A stretch of DNA of 64,000 nucleotides from Chryseobacterium cupriresistens (lineage in GTDB: Bacteria > Bacteroidota > Bacteroidia > Flavobacteriales > Weeksellaceae), in contig NZ_JBKKJT010000001.1 in the NCBI RefSeq assembly GCF_046614675.1, positions 62,001-126,000 of the forward strand, in the 5' to 3' direction. Position numbers and translations under genes: made by a program. Positions 17,377 through 25,439 of the stretch are shown in pieces. Position 1 is the first letter of the stretch. Each line of letters starts with the position of its first letter. The notes under the pieces were generated by a model. The model had not been told where the DNA came from. It worked only from the letters and a program-made list of their open reading frames with translations, and did no database searches.

Positions 17377-17736
17377 ATGGATGATTTTAAAAATCAGATG
17401 TATTCTATAGAAGAATTTCTGGAGCTTGTAAAGAACAAGCAGGACAGGAAAGCAGCCTTCGACCCGGAATATAATTATGCAGTTTATTCTTCAGCAGACG
17501 AATTTAAGCCCGGAATGAAAATTTTTATCGGAGATCCTTTGGATATTGGTGGGGATGATAATGAAATCTTACCTGATTTCGTTTTTCATAACAAGCTCCA
17601 TTATATGTGTTCAGATGAAAATATTCAGGATGTGGTAGATCTTGCTTTCAGACAGCGTGCTGATATTAACTCTTCTCAGCTTATCACTGCACTGAACCAT
17701 TATCTGGAAAAAGATGATTTCTTAGATTTTAAATAA
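17377..17736 (+). CDS. Small acidic protein of unknown function
   Basis: 119 residues, acidic, no signal or membrane segment. It starts with SIEEFLELVKNKQDRKAAF and carries a central IGDPLDIGGDDNEILPDFV and a C-terminal helix INSSQLITALNHYLEKDDFLDF. The composition and size resemble small immunity-type proteins (DUF7716-like), but I cannot confirm this. It sits between the two sigma operons with its own terminator at 17759, so it is probably separate from them. Confidence 0.6.
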   Translation: MDDFKNQMYSIEEFLELVKNKQDRKAAFDPEYNYAVYSSADEFKPGMKIFIGDPLDIGGDDNEILPDFVFHNKLHYMCSDENIQDVVDLAFRQRADINSSQLITALNHYLEKDDFLDFK

Positions 17737-17758
17737 TAAAAGAATTAGATATATAAAA

Positions 17759-17800
17759 ACAATAACCTGATGTTAACAATATCAGGTTATTGCTTTTTTT
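17759..17800 (+). terminator. Terminator after the 119-residue protein gene
   Basis: AATAACCTGAT and ATCAGGTTATT pair around 10 bases, followed by GCTTTTTTT. Confidence 0.85.
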
Positions 17801-17808
17801 ATGTAACA

Positions 17809-17940
17809 TTTTTACGTTTTTCCTACGAACTGGTCAAGTCAGAAAAAAATTATTTCGACTCATGCTATTTCGGGGAAATCGTAAAAAGCTTAAAAAAAAC
17901 ACAATGAGACCTGGCAGTATTTCTCTGTCAGGTTTTTTAT
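17809..17940 (+). ncRNA. Candidate small RNA or attenuator upstream of the second sigma operon
   Basis: TTTTTACG plus TTTTCC (17809-17823) can pair with GGGGAAA plus CGTAAAAA (17872-17887), a stem of about 14 bp with one mismatch. A second hairpin ACCTGGCAG/CTGTCAGGT (17909-17933) with TTTTTTATTTTTTTG follows, a standard terminator. No gene lies between this terminator and the preceding one at 17759. Either a free small RNA of about 130 bases or a leader that stops transcription before the sigma gene at 18003. Confidence 0.45.
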
Positions 17941-18002
17941 TTTTTTGTAAAAATCTGTAACAATTTTTTTAAACGAAAACTAACTCTATAGAGTAAATGC
18001 CC

Positions 18003-18512
18003 ATGACCTCATTAGAACAAGAGTTTATAAGTCAGATTGAACAGCATAAAGGAATCCTGTTTAAGATTTCTAAAATGTATATGACTGAAAAGGATGACCG
18101 TGATGATCTTTTTCAGGAGATTACCTATCAGCTCTGGAAAGCATTTCCGGGTTTCAGAGGTGAAAGTGAATTTTCAACATGGCTATACAGAATTGCTTTG
18201 AATACAGCTATTATTTTCCTGAGATCAGAAAAGAGAAGAAGCTTTATCGCCCATGAAGACTTTTCTAACCAAATTATTATTCAGGAAGACTATGATTACC
18301 GTAAAGAAGAGCGTCTGGCTGAAATGTATCAGGCTATTCATCAGCTTAATCCTATCGACAAGGCCTTTATATTCTATTATCTGGAGGATTTTTCAGGAAA
18401 ACAGATTGCAGAACAGATGGGAATTTCAGAAGGCAACGCAAGAGTGAAAATGAATCGGGCAAAAAATAAACTTAAAGATATCTTAAGCCACATAAAAACC
18501 AACAAACATTAA
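18003..18512 (+). CDS. ECF-type RNA polymerase sigma factor (copy 2)
   Basis: 169 residues when started at the second ATG (18003), matching the length and N-terminus of copy 1 (MTSLEQEF against MSSPEKEF); the first ATG lies two codons upstream. Region 2 contains DRDDLFQEITYQLWKAF and EFSTWLYRIALNTAI, region 4 LNPIDKAFIFYYLEDFSGKQIAEQMGI and NARVKMNRAKNKLKD. Followed after 13 bp by a membrane-protein gene, repeating the order of the first operon. Confidence 0.92.
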   Translation: MTSLEQEFISQIEQHKGILFKISKMYMTEKDDRDDLFQEITYQLWKAFPGFRGESEFSTWLYRIALNTAIIFLRSEKRRSFIAHEDFSNQIIIQEDYDYRKEERLAEMYQAIHQLNPIDKAFIFYYLEDFSGKQIAEQMGISEGNARVKMNRAKNKLKDILSHIKTNKH

Positions 18513-18525
18513 AAACAGTAATCTC

Positions 18526-19116
18526 ATGAATATCGATGAATTGAAAAATACCTGGAACGAAGATATTGTGGAGGAAACTCCTGAAATAAGCATAGAACAG
18601 AGAAATAAATTACATCTACCCCTGGAAAAGATACGTAAAAACATGCGTGTGGAATTCTGGTGGATCATCGGAATCTTTATTTTTGCCTTTCTGGTATGCT
18701 CTGTATGCAGACCATTTAAACTTCAGTTGTATATAACAGTTTTGATTGCCTCCATGCTTTTGGTTACCGTTTTCTTTTTTAGTAAGTTCTTTACATTGTA
18801 CAATGAAATCAGTAATCCCGCTCCAAAAACCTATGATTCTTTAAAAGATCTTGTAATGCAGCTTAATCTTAATAAACAGTATTACCTCTCTTATTACATC
18901 AGTTTTGCGCCGTTTCTCGTATGCGAGATCCTTATTGTTCTTGAATTTATCCCGTGGCCAAAACCTTTGAGTGAACTGAAGATTGCTGTTATCCTGATCG
19001 GTTCTGTGGTTGCAGGATTGTTTTTACTGTATCTGGCTGGAAAATTCTGGTTTCACCGCTATTACGGAAGATATATCCAATATATTGAAAGTCTTCTGGG
19101 AGAATTGAAAAGATAG
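18526..19116 (+). CDS. Membrane protein paired with the second sigma factor, possible anti-sigma factor
   Basis: 196 residues with four predicted membrane helices (about 45-65, 70-90, 125-145, 155-175). The N-terminus MNIDELKNTWNED...PEISIEQRNKLHLPLEKIRKNMRVEFWW matches the paralogue at 16499 closely, and both have YYLSYYI and YYGRYI motifs. It lacks that protein's C-terminal extension and extra helix. No zinc-binding anti-sigma motif. Anti-sigma role inferred from the repeated gene order. Confidence 0.65.
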   Translation: MNIDELKNTWNEDIVEETPEISIEQRNKLHLPLEKIRKNMRVEFWWIIGIFIFAFLVCSVCRPFKLQLYITVLIASMLLVTVFFFSKFFTLYNEISNPAPKTYDSLKDLVMQLNLNKQYYLSYYISFAPFLVCEILIVLEFIPWPKPLSELKIAVILIGSVVAGLFLLYLAGKFWFHRYYGRYIQYIESLLGELKR

Positions 19117-19125
19117 AAAAGAATT

Positions 19126-19146
19126 CGGCGGGCTGAAAGCCCGCCG
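19126..19146. terminator. Bidirectional hairpin between convergent genes
   Basis: CGGCGGGCT and AGCCCGCCG form a perfect stem between the stops at 19116 (plus) and 19159 (minus). There is no long T run, so efficiency is uncertain. It also resembles hairpin A of the GGCTTTAGCC repeat family. Confidence 0.6.
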
Positions 19147-19158
19147 GATCAATATTCA

Positions 19159-20697
19159 TTAATTACTTTTATTTTCTTTTTCTTTTGCTATTTCGTTTAT
19201 TATCCAATCCAGTTGCGGATCTTTTTGATCAATAATATCCTGCATATTTTCAATAATAGTCACGTCCGGAACAACCCCTTTCCGTGAATCTGAAAAATTA
19301 ATATTAGGCTGCACCAAAAGCAGTCCTATCGGAAATCTGATTTCAGAATTGGGAAGCTTCTGGTAAGAATAAAATCCGGCCACAGTTCCGTCATTGGCAC
19401 CTCCGGTTTCTTCTCCCACAAGCGTTGCTCTTTTATCATTCTTAAGTTTGGCGGTAATAATGGAAGATGCTGAGAAGCTCCCTCCGTTAATCAATACAAA
19501 AACTTTTCCATGGAAAGCCTCCTTTTTAGGCTTTGTAGGTTTGTCAGCCTTCATCTTGTAGAATACTTTTCCATCCTTTTTATAGGTACTGAAAGTCTGC
19601 GCAAGAAAATAACTCGGATAAGCGATACTTTTAAGAGCATACTCTAAAGGAGTACTTTTTCTGAAGTAATTGGTGCGTAAAGGTGCATTTCTTGAAGTTA
19701 GCTGAGAGGGTTTAATCAGAGTAAACGGTGCATCAGCTAAATACGAATACAGGTTATTGATTTCATATAATGAACCGCCGTAGTTGTTTCGGACATCGAT
19801 GATGAGGTAGGAAGATTTTGAATGGTTGATGCTGGCAAAAGCTTTTTTATAAAACTTATCTGAGTAATCCCTTGAGAAGCTTTTTACCTTAATATAAGCA
19901 ATAGTACTGTCTTTGTCCAGAAACCGGAAACTTCTGTTATAAGAATTACTCGAAGCTACATAATCATTCAGTTTCTTTTCCGGGGTCTTTTTCTGCATCT
20001 CCTTATCCTTTTCAAGATCAGAATCGGACTTCGTTTCGCGGGTTAAAGTATACGTTCTTTTTTTACCATTATAAAGGGTTTCAAGAGTAGCTTTGCTGTC
20101 AAAACCATTTTCTGCAGTATAAAAATTAAAGAAAAGATCTTTTAAAAAATACGGATGGAAAGTGGTATTATCACCATCACTGCTGATCAGGCTTCTGTAC
20201 TTTTTGATATAATCAGATACAGGTACATTATTGATGGATAAAATTTCAGTTCCTGGCTTTATGTGCTCAATGGAATCTTTGTTTTGGATGATATACATTC
20301 GGTCTCCCGATATATAATATTCAAAACGGCTGAACATTCCTTTTTGATGTTCCAGTCTTTTAATTTCTTCTTTCGTAAATTTCTTTCTGGGAATTCTCAA
20401 TGAAAGATGGCCTTCACGAATTCCGGCGATGACAGGCTGAAGTTTGAAATAAAACTGAAGTGGGGTAAGAGGTTCGGTGATCGTTTGCTTGAGACTGTCA
20501 AATTTACGTTCCAGTTCCTTTCTGGGAATATACCAGTATAATTGAGGGTGCATTTGCTGTAATTTTGAATACGCAAAGTCCACATCCTCTTTAAGTTGCT
20601 CCGGTGGAATACATGAAGCCCGCTGTTCGTTGTGTTTTTTTACAGAGGCACAGGACGAAAAAATAGCGAGAAGTAATATTACCGAATAATTTTTCAA
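19159..20697 (-). CDS. S41 family peptidase, lipoprotein
   Basis: 512-residue tail-specific-protease-type serine peptidase. The N-terminus is a lipoprotein signal with IFSSC (Cys16). An N-terminal helical part (about 30-110) is followed by a PDZ-like segment (GTEILSINNVPVSDYIKKY) and the S41 core: YLIIDVRNNYGGSLYE, then the nucleophile in NGGSFSASS, and GEETGGANDG. Located on the periplasmic side of the outer membrane or the inner membrane. Natural substrate unknown. Transcribed alone. Confidence 0.88.
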   Translation of the reverse strand: MKNYSVILLLAIFSSCASVKKHNEQRASCIPPEQLKEDVDFAYSKLQQMHPQLYWYIPRKELERKFDSLKQTITEPLTPLQFYFKLQPVIAGIREGHLSLRIPRKKFTKEEIKRLEHQKGMFSRFEYYISGDRMYIIQNKDSIEHIKPGTEILSINNVPVSDYIKKYRSLISSDGDNTTFHPYFLKDLFFNFYTAENGFDSKATLETLYNGKKRTYTLTRETKSDSDLEKDKEMQKKTPEKKLNDYVASSNSYNRSFRFLDKDSTIAYIKVKSFSRDYSDKFYKKAFASINHSKSSYLIIDVRNNYGGSLYEINNLYSYLADAPFTLIKPSQLTSRNAPLRTNYFRKSTPLEYALKSIAYPSYFLAQTFSTYKKDGKVFYKMKADKPTKPKKEAFHGKVFVLINGGSFSASSIITAKLKNDKRATLVGEETGGANDGTVAGFYSYQKLPNSEIRFPIGLLLVQPNINFSDSRKGVVPDVTIIENMQDIIDQKDPQLDWIINEIAKEKENKSN

Positions 20698-20869
20698 TGT
20701 ATCTGAGTTTTTTTAGGGTGCTAAAATAAAAAGTTTAAAATTAATCCCGACTTAAATGAATAATAAATTTTTAAAAATACATGATAAATTTAGTTAAAAA
20801 ATGCAGTAAAATGGAATAAACTTTCATGTAAAGACAAAAGTCAATACATTTGATATTTATTTCGTACAG

Positions 20870-21967
20870 ATGATTTACTGGATTATTACGTGTATAGTTG
20901 TTTTGACGGTAACTTTTTTTATCGTGATCAATATGAAGGCGTTTGGTGGCGTGCCAAAAGGGAAAAGGCTGAAGCGCATCAGGCAGTCGAAACTCTATAA
21001 AAACAGACAATTCCAGAATATCAGCCATACACCTTCCCTTACAGAAGGCTACAAAATGTCAAAAGTGACTTATGATTTCTTTTTAGGAAAAAAAGATCCG
21101 CTGCTGAAACCTTTGAAAGAAATTCCAGCTCTTCATACCGATTTGAAAAATTTTGATAAAAATCAGGATGTATTGATCTGGCTGGGACATTCATCTTATT
21201 ACCTGCAGACAGATGGCGTTTCCTTTCTGATAGATCCTGTTCTAAGTCTTTATGGCTCACCTTTCAAATACTTTAATAAAGCTTTCAAAGGCTCAGATAT
21301 TTTTAAGCCTGAAGACATTCCCGGCATAGATTATCTGGTCATCACTCATGATCATTTTGATCACCTGGATTACCCAACGGTAAAATCGATTGAAGAAAGT
21401 ACAGACATGGCCATTATACCTTTGGGAGTAGGAGCGCACCTGGAAAGATGGGGATATGCTGAAAACAAGCTTATTGAAGAAGAATGGGGAACAGAAGTTG
21501 CCCTGAAAAATGATATAAAAATTGTTTACACTCCTGCCAGACACTTTTCCGGCAGAAGAGTGAGACAGAATGATACGCTTTGGAGCTCGTATGTTCTGGC
21601 AACCCCAACAAAAAGAATTTTTCTGGGAGGAGACAGCGGCTATGATTCCCATTTTAAAGCAATAGGCGAAAAGTACGGACCTTTCGATTATGCTGTTCTT
21701 GAAAACGGACAATATGGAGAGGCATGGCGGTATATTCATACCTTACCGGAAGATGTTGTTCAGGCTGCTATTGATCTTAGAGCACAGCGTATTATCCCGG
21801 TTCATGCGGCCAAATTTGCACTGGCACTTCATCCGTGGAATGAGCCTTTACAAAAGATAACCGCCCTTGGAAAAGAAAAACAGTTGAATATCCTCACCCC
21901 GATGATAGGTGAGGTTGTACATCTGAATCAGTCAGACCAGAAATTTACAGCCTGGTGGGAAAGCTGA
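20870..21967 (+). CDS. MBL-fold metallo-hydrolase, NAPE-PLD/RomA-like, membrane anchored
   Basis: 365 residues. An N-terminal membrane helix (IYWIITCIVVLTVTFFIVI) is followed by the NAPE-PLD-type metallo-beta-lactamase core: LIWLGHSSYYLQTDG, the metal motif HDHFDH with LDYPT, PARHFSGR, GGDSGYD, and the late His in IIPVHAAKF. Relatives hydrolyse N-acyl phosphatidylethanolamines or act as lipid-modifying enzymes. Membrane location fits a lipid substrate, but this is inference. Its stop codon abuts the stop of the convergent GNAT gene with no base between. Confidence 0.88.
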   Translation: MIYWIITCIVVLTVTFFIVINMKAFGGVPKGKRLKRIRQSKLYKNRQFQNISHTPSLTEGYKMSKVTYDFFLGKKDPLLKPLKEIPALHTDLKNFDKNQDVLIWLGHSSYYLQTDGVSFLIDPVLSLYGSPFKYFNKAFKGSDIFKPEDIPGIDYLVITHDHFDHLDYPTVKSIEESTDMAIIPLGVGAHLERWGYAENKLIEEEWGTEVALKNDIKIVYTPARHFSGRRVRQNDTLWSSYVLATPTKRIFLGGDSGYDSHFKAIGEKYGPFDYAVLENGQYGEAWRYIHTLPEDVVQAAIDLRAQRIIPVHAAKFALALHPWNEPLQKITALGKEKQLNILTPMIGEVVHLNQSDQKFTAWWES

Positions 21968-22255
21968 TCAGGCATGCCAGATTTCTTTATACCTTGCAGG
22001 ATGATTTTCAAACTGCTGTCTTACAAAATCGCATTCCGGGTCTACAAGCAAATCTTTTTCTTCCGCATAGCGTACCAGCTCGTCCAGCAATAGTTTGGCG
22101 TATCCTTTTCCCTCACGCTCTTCATCAAGTTTCGTATAAAATACAATAAGCAGTCTTCCATCAACCTCTATGGACATATAACCTGCCTTTTTCCCATCGA
22201 TAAGTAGCTGCAATTCATCCTGATATTGAGATACCTGAAACTTTATATTTTCCAT
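21968..22255 (-). CDS. Short GNAT-like N-acetyltransferase (NATD1/YidJ type)
   Basis: 95 residues, the minimal GNAT fold of the NATD1 group. The acetyl-CoA loop is EREGKGYAKLLLDELVRYAEEKDLLVDPECDFV and the tail is HPARYKEIW, both typical. Substrate unknown. The 3' end touches the stop codon of the convergent metallo-hydrolase gene, with no terminator between them, so the two transcripts probably overlap. Confidence 0.85.
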   Translation of the reverse strand: MENIKFQVSQYQDELQLLIDGKKAGYMSIEVDGRLLIVFYTKLDEEREGKGYAKLLLDELVRYAEEKDLLVDPECDFVRQQFENHPARYKEIWHA

Positions 22256-22390
22256 AACAATGTAAGATTTGGTTGATTAAAAATAATTTTGAGACAATTC
22301 TTTAAAAACATTCTCTCCATTAAAATTACGAAATTAAATGATATCAGATAATAGTTTTTAATAATCTTAACGAATTTTATAACATAAATG

Positions 22391-22442
22391 GATAAAAGAT
22401 AAAAGATAAAAGATAAAAGATAAAAGATAAAAGATAAAAGAT
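22391..22442 (+). repeat. Heptamer array: seven exact GATAAAA copies
   Basis: GATAAAA repeats seven times at 22391-22439 and ends with a partial unit. On the other strand the unit is TTTTATC. The array lies downstream of no gene and upstream of the gene at 22800 by about 360 bp. Confidence 0.9.
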
Positions 22443-22481
22443 ATTACCATTAAATATCCGTATGTCAGGATCAATAGAGCT

Positions 22482-22534
22482 GGGCTTTAGCCCGCCATAC
22501 AATATATAATTTCTCCTACGGCTTCAGCCAAAAC
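22482..22534 (+). repeat. Two-hairpin dispersed repeat, copy 2
   Basis: Hairpin A GGGCTTTAGCCC (22482-22493) then hairpin B CGGCTTCAGCCAAAA (22519-22533). Confidence 0.7.
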
Positions 22535-22799
22535 TTCAAATAGATCTCTTTTTTTATATTGAAAATAATCTACAATTCATTGATTATTAATATTTCATAA
22601 GTTTTCGTTGGATGTAATTATTTGCGTTCTGAGGATGACTTTGGATTGGTTAATGTTTATAAATTTCATAAAAAACGCAGAAAATATTTCAAAGATAATC
22701 AGTGGTTTATGATTTTTATTAACAAATATTAGTATTTATATTTAAGAATTGGCACTTTAATTGACTATCCCTTCATGTTTAATTTTAAAGTGGTGTGAA

Positions 22800-23258
22800 A
22801 TGAAAAAATTAATATTAACAGCATTATTGGTTGGGACATTTAGTCTTAGTTATGCCCAGTCAGATTATTATAATGATTACAGAAGGAGTATCTCTGATAT
22901 CAACTGGCAAAGAGTAATTACTGATCTTGTGCTTTCAACAACACAGGCCAATCAGATTTATGTGTTAAATGACAGATATCGTGATTATGATACCTGGAAT
23001 AGAGTGTATGTGGTGGAACCGGGAAGATGGAGAAACGACCGTTATTCAGAGCTGGAAAGAATTCTGGGTAGAGAAAAGTATATCATCTTTAAAAAGAAGT
23101 ACTACAGAGGACAGAATCCTGTAATTGTTTACGGAAGAAACAAAAACGATTATAAAAAATACCGTAAACAACAGGAAAAGTATTATAAAGATCAGGAGAA
23201 ATACTATAAAAAACAAAATAAACACCGCGGTCACGGGCATGACGGTGACTGGGATTAA
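22800..23258 (+). CDS. Secreted Tyr/Lys-rich protein of unknown function
   Basis: 152 residues when started at the ATG at 22800, which begins a good signal peptide (MKKLILTALLVGTFSLSYAQ); the frame is open 13 codons further upstream without reason to use them. The mature part has a folded-looking segment (WQRVITDLVLSTTQANQIYVLNDRY...ERILGREKYIIF) and a tail of repeated QEKYYKDQEKYYKKQ and histidine-glycine residues. Periplasmic or outer-membrane associated. Family unrecognised. A terminator follows. Confidence 0.7.
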   Translation: MKKLILTALLVGTFSLSYAQSDYYNDYRRSISDINWQRVITDLVLSTTQANQIYVLNDRYRDYDTWNRVYVVEPGRWRNDRYSELERILGREKYIIFKKKYYRGQNPVIVYGRNKNDYKKYRKQQEKYYKDQEKYYKKQNKHRGHGHDGDWD

Positions 23259-23286
23259 GCCCATTATCAACTCTATCACTTATAAC

Positions 23287-23318
23287 GGCTGACATTTTTT
23301 GTCAGCCATATTATTTTT
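23287..23318 (+). terminator. Terminator of the secreted protein gene
   Basis: GGCTGAC (23287-23293) and GTCAGCC (23301-23307) pair, followed by ATATTATTTTT. Confidence 0.8.
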
Positions 23319-23353
23319 CAATATCTGATGTGATTTATTTTGTTTGATTTTTA

Positions 23354-23361
23354 TAACTTTG
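23354..23361 (+). promoter_or_regulatory. -7 box of the AraC-type regulator gene
   Basis: TAACTTTG ends 4 bases before the start codon at 23366, so the mRNA is probably leaderless. I found no convincing TTG box at the right distance. Confidence 0.45.
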
Positions 23362-23365
23362 ATCT

Positions 23366-24271
23366 ATGGAATCACACGAATCACTCAAAGGTTTTTATGA
23401 AAGGAATGCTCCCAATCTGGCATCTCAATGTATTGGGGTCAGTAAAATGGGACACTTCAATGTGTTTTCACGGGAATACTGTTCTCCTCTTACCCCATAC
23501 AGCAGGAGAGATTATTATAAAATTTCATTAATTATAGGAAAGGGAAAGCTTCATTATGCTGATAAATGGATCAAAGTAGACCGTCCTGCATTATTGTTTT
23601 CCAATCCCATTATTCCCTATTCCTGGGAAGCGGATGATGAGGATCAGAAAGGCTGGTTCTGCCTGTTTACAGATCAGTTTCTGCATAACGGAAGCCGTAT
23701 GGGAAACCTTCAGGATTCTCCGCTGTTCAAGATCGGAGGAACACCTGTTTTCTTTGTAAATGAAGAACAGCAGAAAATACTTGCTGAGATCTATACCAAA
23801 ATGATGACGGAGATCCAGTCAGATTATATTCACAAATATGATATGTTGAGAGCATATCTTCATCTGATGATTCATGAGACGATGAGAATGCAGCCGGCAG
23901 AAAGTTTCGAACCTTATCAGAATGCTTCACAAAGGGTTGCCTCTTTATTTATGGAATTGTTGGAAAGACAGTTTCCTATCGACAGCCCTGAGGCCTTTTT
24001 GAAGTTAAAAACCCCGAATGATTATGCCCGGAGTCTTTCCATTCATGTGAATTCTTTAAACCGTTCGGTAAAAGAGATTACAGGGAAAACAACCAGCCAG
24101 CAGATCACGGGAAGGATTATTCAGGAAGCCAATGCCTTACTGAAACATACGGATTGGAATATTGCTGAGATTGCCTACGGATTAGGCTTTGAAGAACCCG
24201 CTTATTTCACCAATTATTTTAAAAAACAAACCGGAATTACTCCCAATGCCTTAAGAATGGATGTTGTTTGA
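23366..24271 (+). CDS. AraC-family transcriptional regulator
   Basis: 301 residues. An N-terminal cupin-like ligand domain (about 15-130) is followed by a helical linker and a C-terminal double helix-turn-helix (about 200-300), with SIHVNSLNRSVKEITGKT in the first and DWNIAEIAYGLGFEEPAYFTNYFKKQTGITPNALR in the second, the AraC signature. It is transcribed in the same direction as an aldo/keto reductase gene 86 bp downstream, which is a common AraC-target pair in Bacteroidota; regulation of that gene is inferred. Confidence 0.92.
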   Translation: MESHESLKGFYERNAPNLASQCIGVSKMGHFNVFSREYCSPLTPYSRRDYYKISLIIGKGKLHYADKWIKVDRPALLFSNPIIPYSWEADDEDQKGWFCLFTDQFLHNGSRMGNLQDSPLFKIGGTPVFFVNEEQQKILAEIYTKMMTEIQSDYIHKYDMLRAYLHLMIHETMRMQPAESFEPYQNASQRVASLFMELLERQFPIDSPEAFLKLKTPNDYARSLSIHVNSLNRSVKEITGKTTSQQITGRIIQEANALLKHTDWNIAEIAYGLGFEEPAYFTNYFKKQTGITPNALRMDVV

Positions 24272-24323
24272 ATTTTATAATTCTTAGTTTGAATTCTATA
24301 TCAGGGTTGACTTCCTGATGTTC

Positions 24324-24331
24324 TAATTTTG
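24324..24331 (+). promoter_or_regulatory. -7 box upstream of the aldo/keto reductase gene
   Basis: TAATTTTG, 27 bp before the start. A TTGAC lies 14 bp further upstream, closer than the usual 17-20 bp, as expected if an activator helps. Confidence 0.4.
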
Positions 24332-24357
24332 TCATGTAAAATTAAATCATACCTATC

Positions 24358-25359
24358 ATGAAATTTAAAAAATTAGGAAACACAGAAGAACAGTTATCAG
24401 CAATTGGTTTAGGATGTATGGGAATGAGTTTCGCATATGGTCCTACCGACGAGCAGGAAAGTATCAATACCCTGCACAGAGCTTTGGATTTAGGAGTTAA
24501 CTTTTGGGATACGGCAGATATGTATGCCAATGGAGAAAATGAAAAACTGATTTCTAAAGTTTTAGTACCGAACAGGGATAAGATTTTCATTGCTACCAAA
24601 TTCGGATTCAGGTTTAAAGATGGTAAGGCAAGCCACAGCGGTGCTCCGGGAACTTATTTCGACGGCTCTCCGGAATGGATAAGACAGGCCGTGGATTTAA
24701 GCCTTCAAAGATTAAAGATTGATACAATCGACTTGTATTATGCACATAGAGTAGATCCTAATGTTCCTGTAGAAGAAACGGTAGGAGCAATGGCAGAATT
24801 GGTAAAGGCAGGAAAAGTGAAATATCTTGGATTGTCTGAAGCTTCGGCAGAATCTATCAGAAAGGCCAATAAAATTCACCCTATCGCAGCATTGCAGTCA
24901 GAATATTCTATCCTTACGAAAGATGTTGAACATGAGATTTTACCCACCATCAGAGAACTGGGAATTTCTTTGGTTCCTTATTCGCCGTTAGCAAGAGGAC
25001 TCTTTACCAATATCTATGATGCACAAAATCTGGGTGATGACGATTTCAGAAAATCATTACCGCGTTATCAGCAGGAATATCTTGAAAATAACACTAAGCT
25101 GGCTAACGAAATCAACGAATTTGCCGCTTCCAAAGGAGTGAAAGGTACCCAGCTTGCCTTAGCCTGGGTGCTGAACCAAGGAGATGATATCATTCCGATT
25201 CCTGGTACAAAACGAATCAAATATCTGGAAGAAAATATTGCGGCTGTCAATATTGAACTTTCCCAATCAGATCTGGATACCATTGATGCCATCTTGAAAA
25301 AATATCCTAATGTAGGAGAAAGATACAATGAAGGTTCAATGAAACTGGTGAACAATTAA
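24358..25359 (+). CDS. Aldo/keto reductase
   Basis: 333-residue NADPH-dependent carbonyl reductase of the aldo/keto reductase superfamily. Catalytic residues are in place: Asp and Tyr in WDTADMYANGENE, Lys in FIATKFGF, His in YYAHRVDP. The C-terminal cofactor site reads IIPIPGTKRIKYLEEN. The family pattern is that of the YajO/PLP-like group. Cytoplasmic. Substrate unknown; together with the AraC regulator it may answer reactive aldehydes. A terminator follows at once. Confidence 0.93.
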   Translation: MKFKKLGNTEEQLSAIGLGCMGMSFAYGPTDEQESINTLHRALDLGVNFWDTADMYANGENEKLISKVLVPNRDKIFIATKFGFRFKDGKASHSGAPGTYFDGSPEWIRQAVDLSLQRLKIDTIDLYYAHRVDPNVPVEETVGAMAELVKAGKVKYLGLSEASAESIRKANKIHPIAALQSEYSILTKDVEHEILPTIRELGISLVPYSPLARGLFTNIYDAQNLGDDDFRKSLPRYQQEYLENNTKLANEINEFAASKGVKGTQLALAWVLNQGDDIIPIPGTKRIKYLEENIAAVNIELSQSDLDTIDAILKKYPNVGERYNEGSMKLVNN

Positions 25360-25378
25360 AGACTATGTTAGATAAAAC

Positions 25379-25412
25379 TGAGCTTCTTACAATAAAAGAG
25401 CTCAGTTTTTTT
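25379..25412 (+). terminator. Terminator between aldo/keto reductase and exported metallo-hydrolase genes
   Basis: CTGAGCT (25379-25385) and AGCTCAG pair, followed by seven T. It ends only about 30 bp before the next start codon, leaving little room for a separate promoter. Confidence 0.8.
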
Positions 25413-25439
25413 GTTTTTATATTTAAAATGAGTTCGACT

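Larger units (their letters stand above)
22256..22799. other. Spacer with heptamer array and a two-hairpin repeat
   Basis: No gene. Holds the GATAAAA array (22391), the GGGCTTTAGCCCGCC repeat (22482), and about 200 bp of AT-rich DNA before the secreted protein gene. Confidence 0.7.

Noticed and set aside
25365..25439. Upstream extension of the Tat-type hydrolase
   Set aside because: These codons lie in the terminator of the previous gene; the signal peptide begins at 25440.
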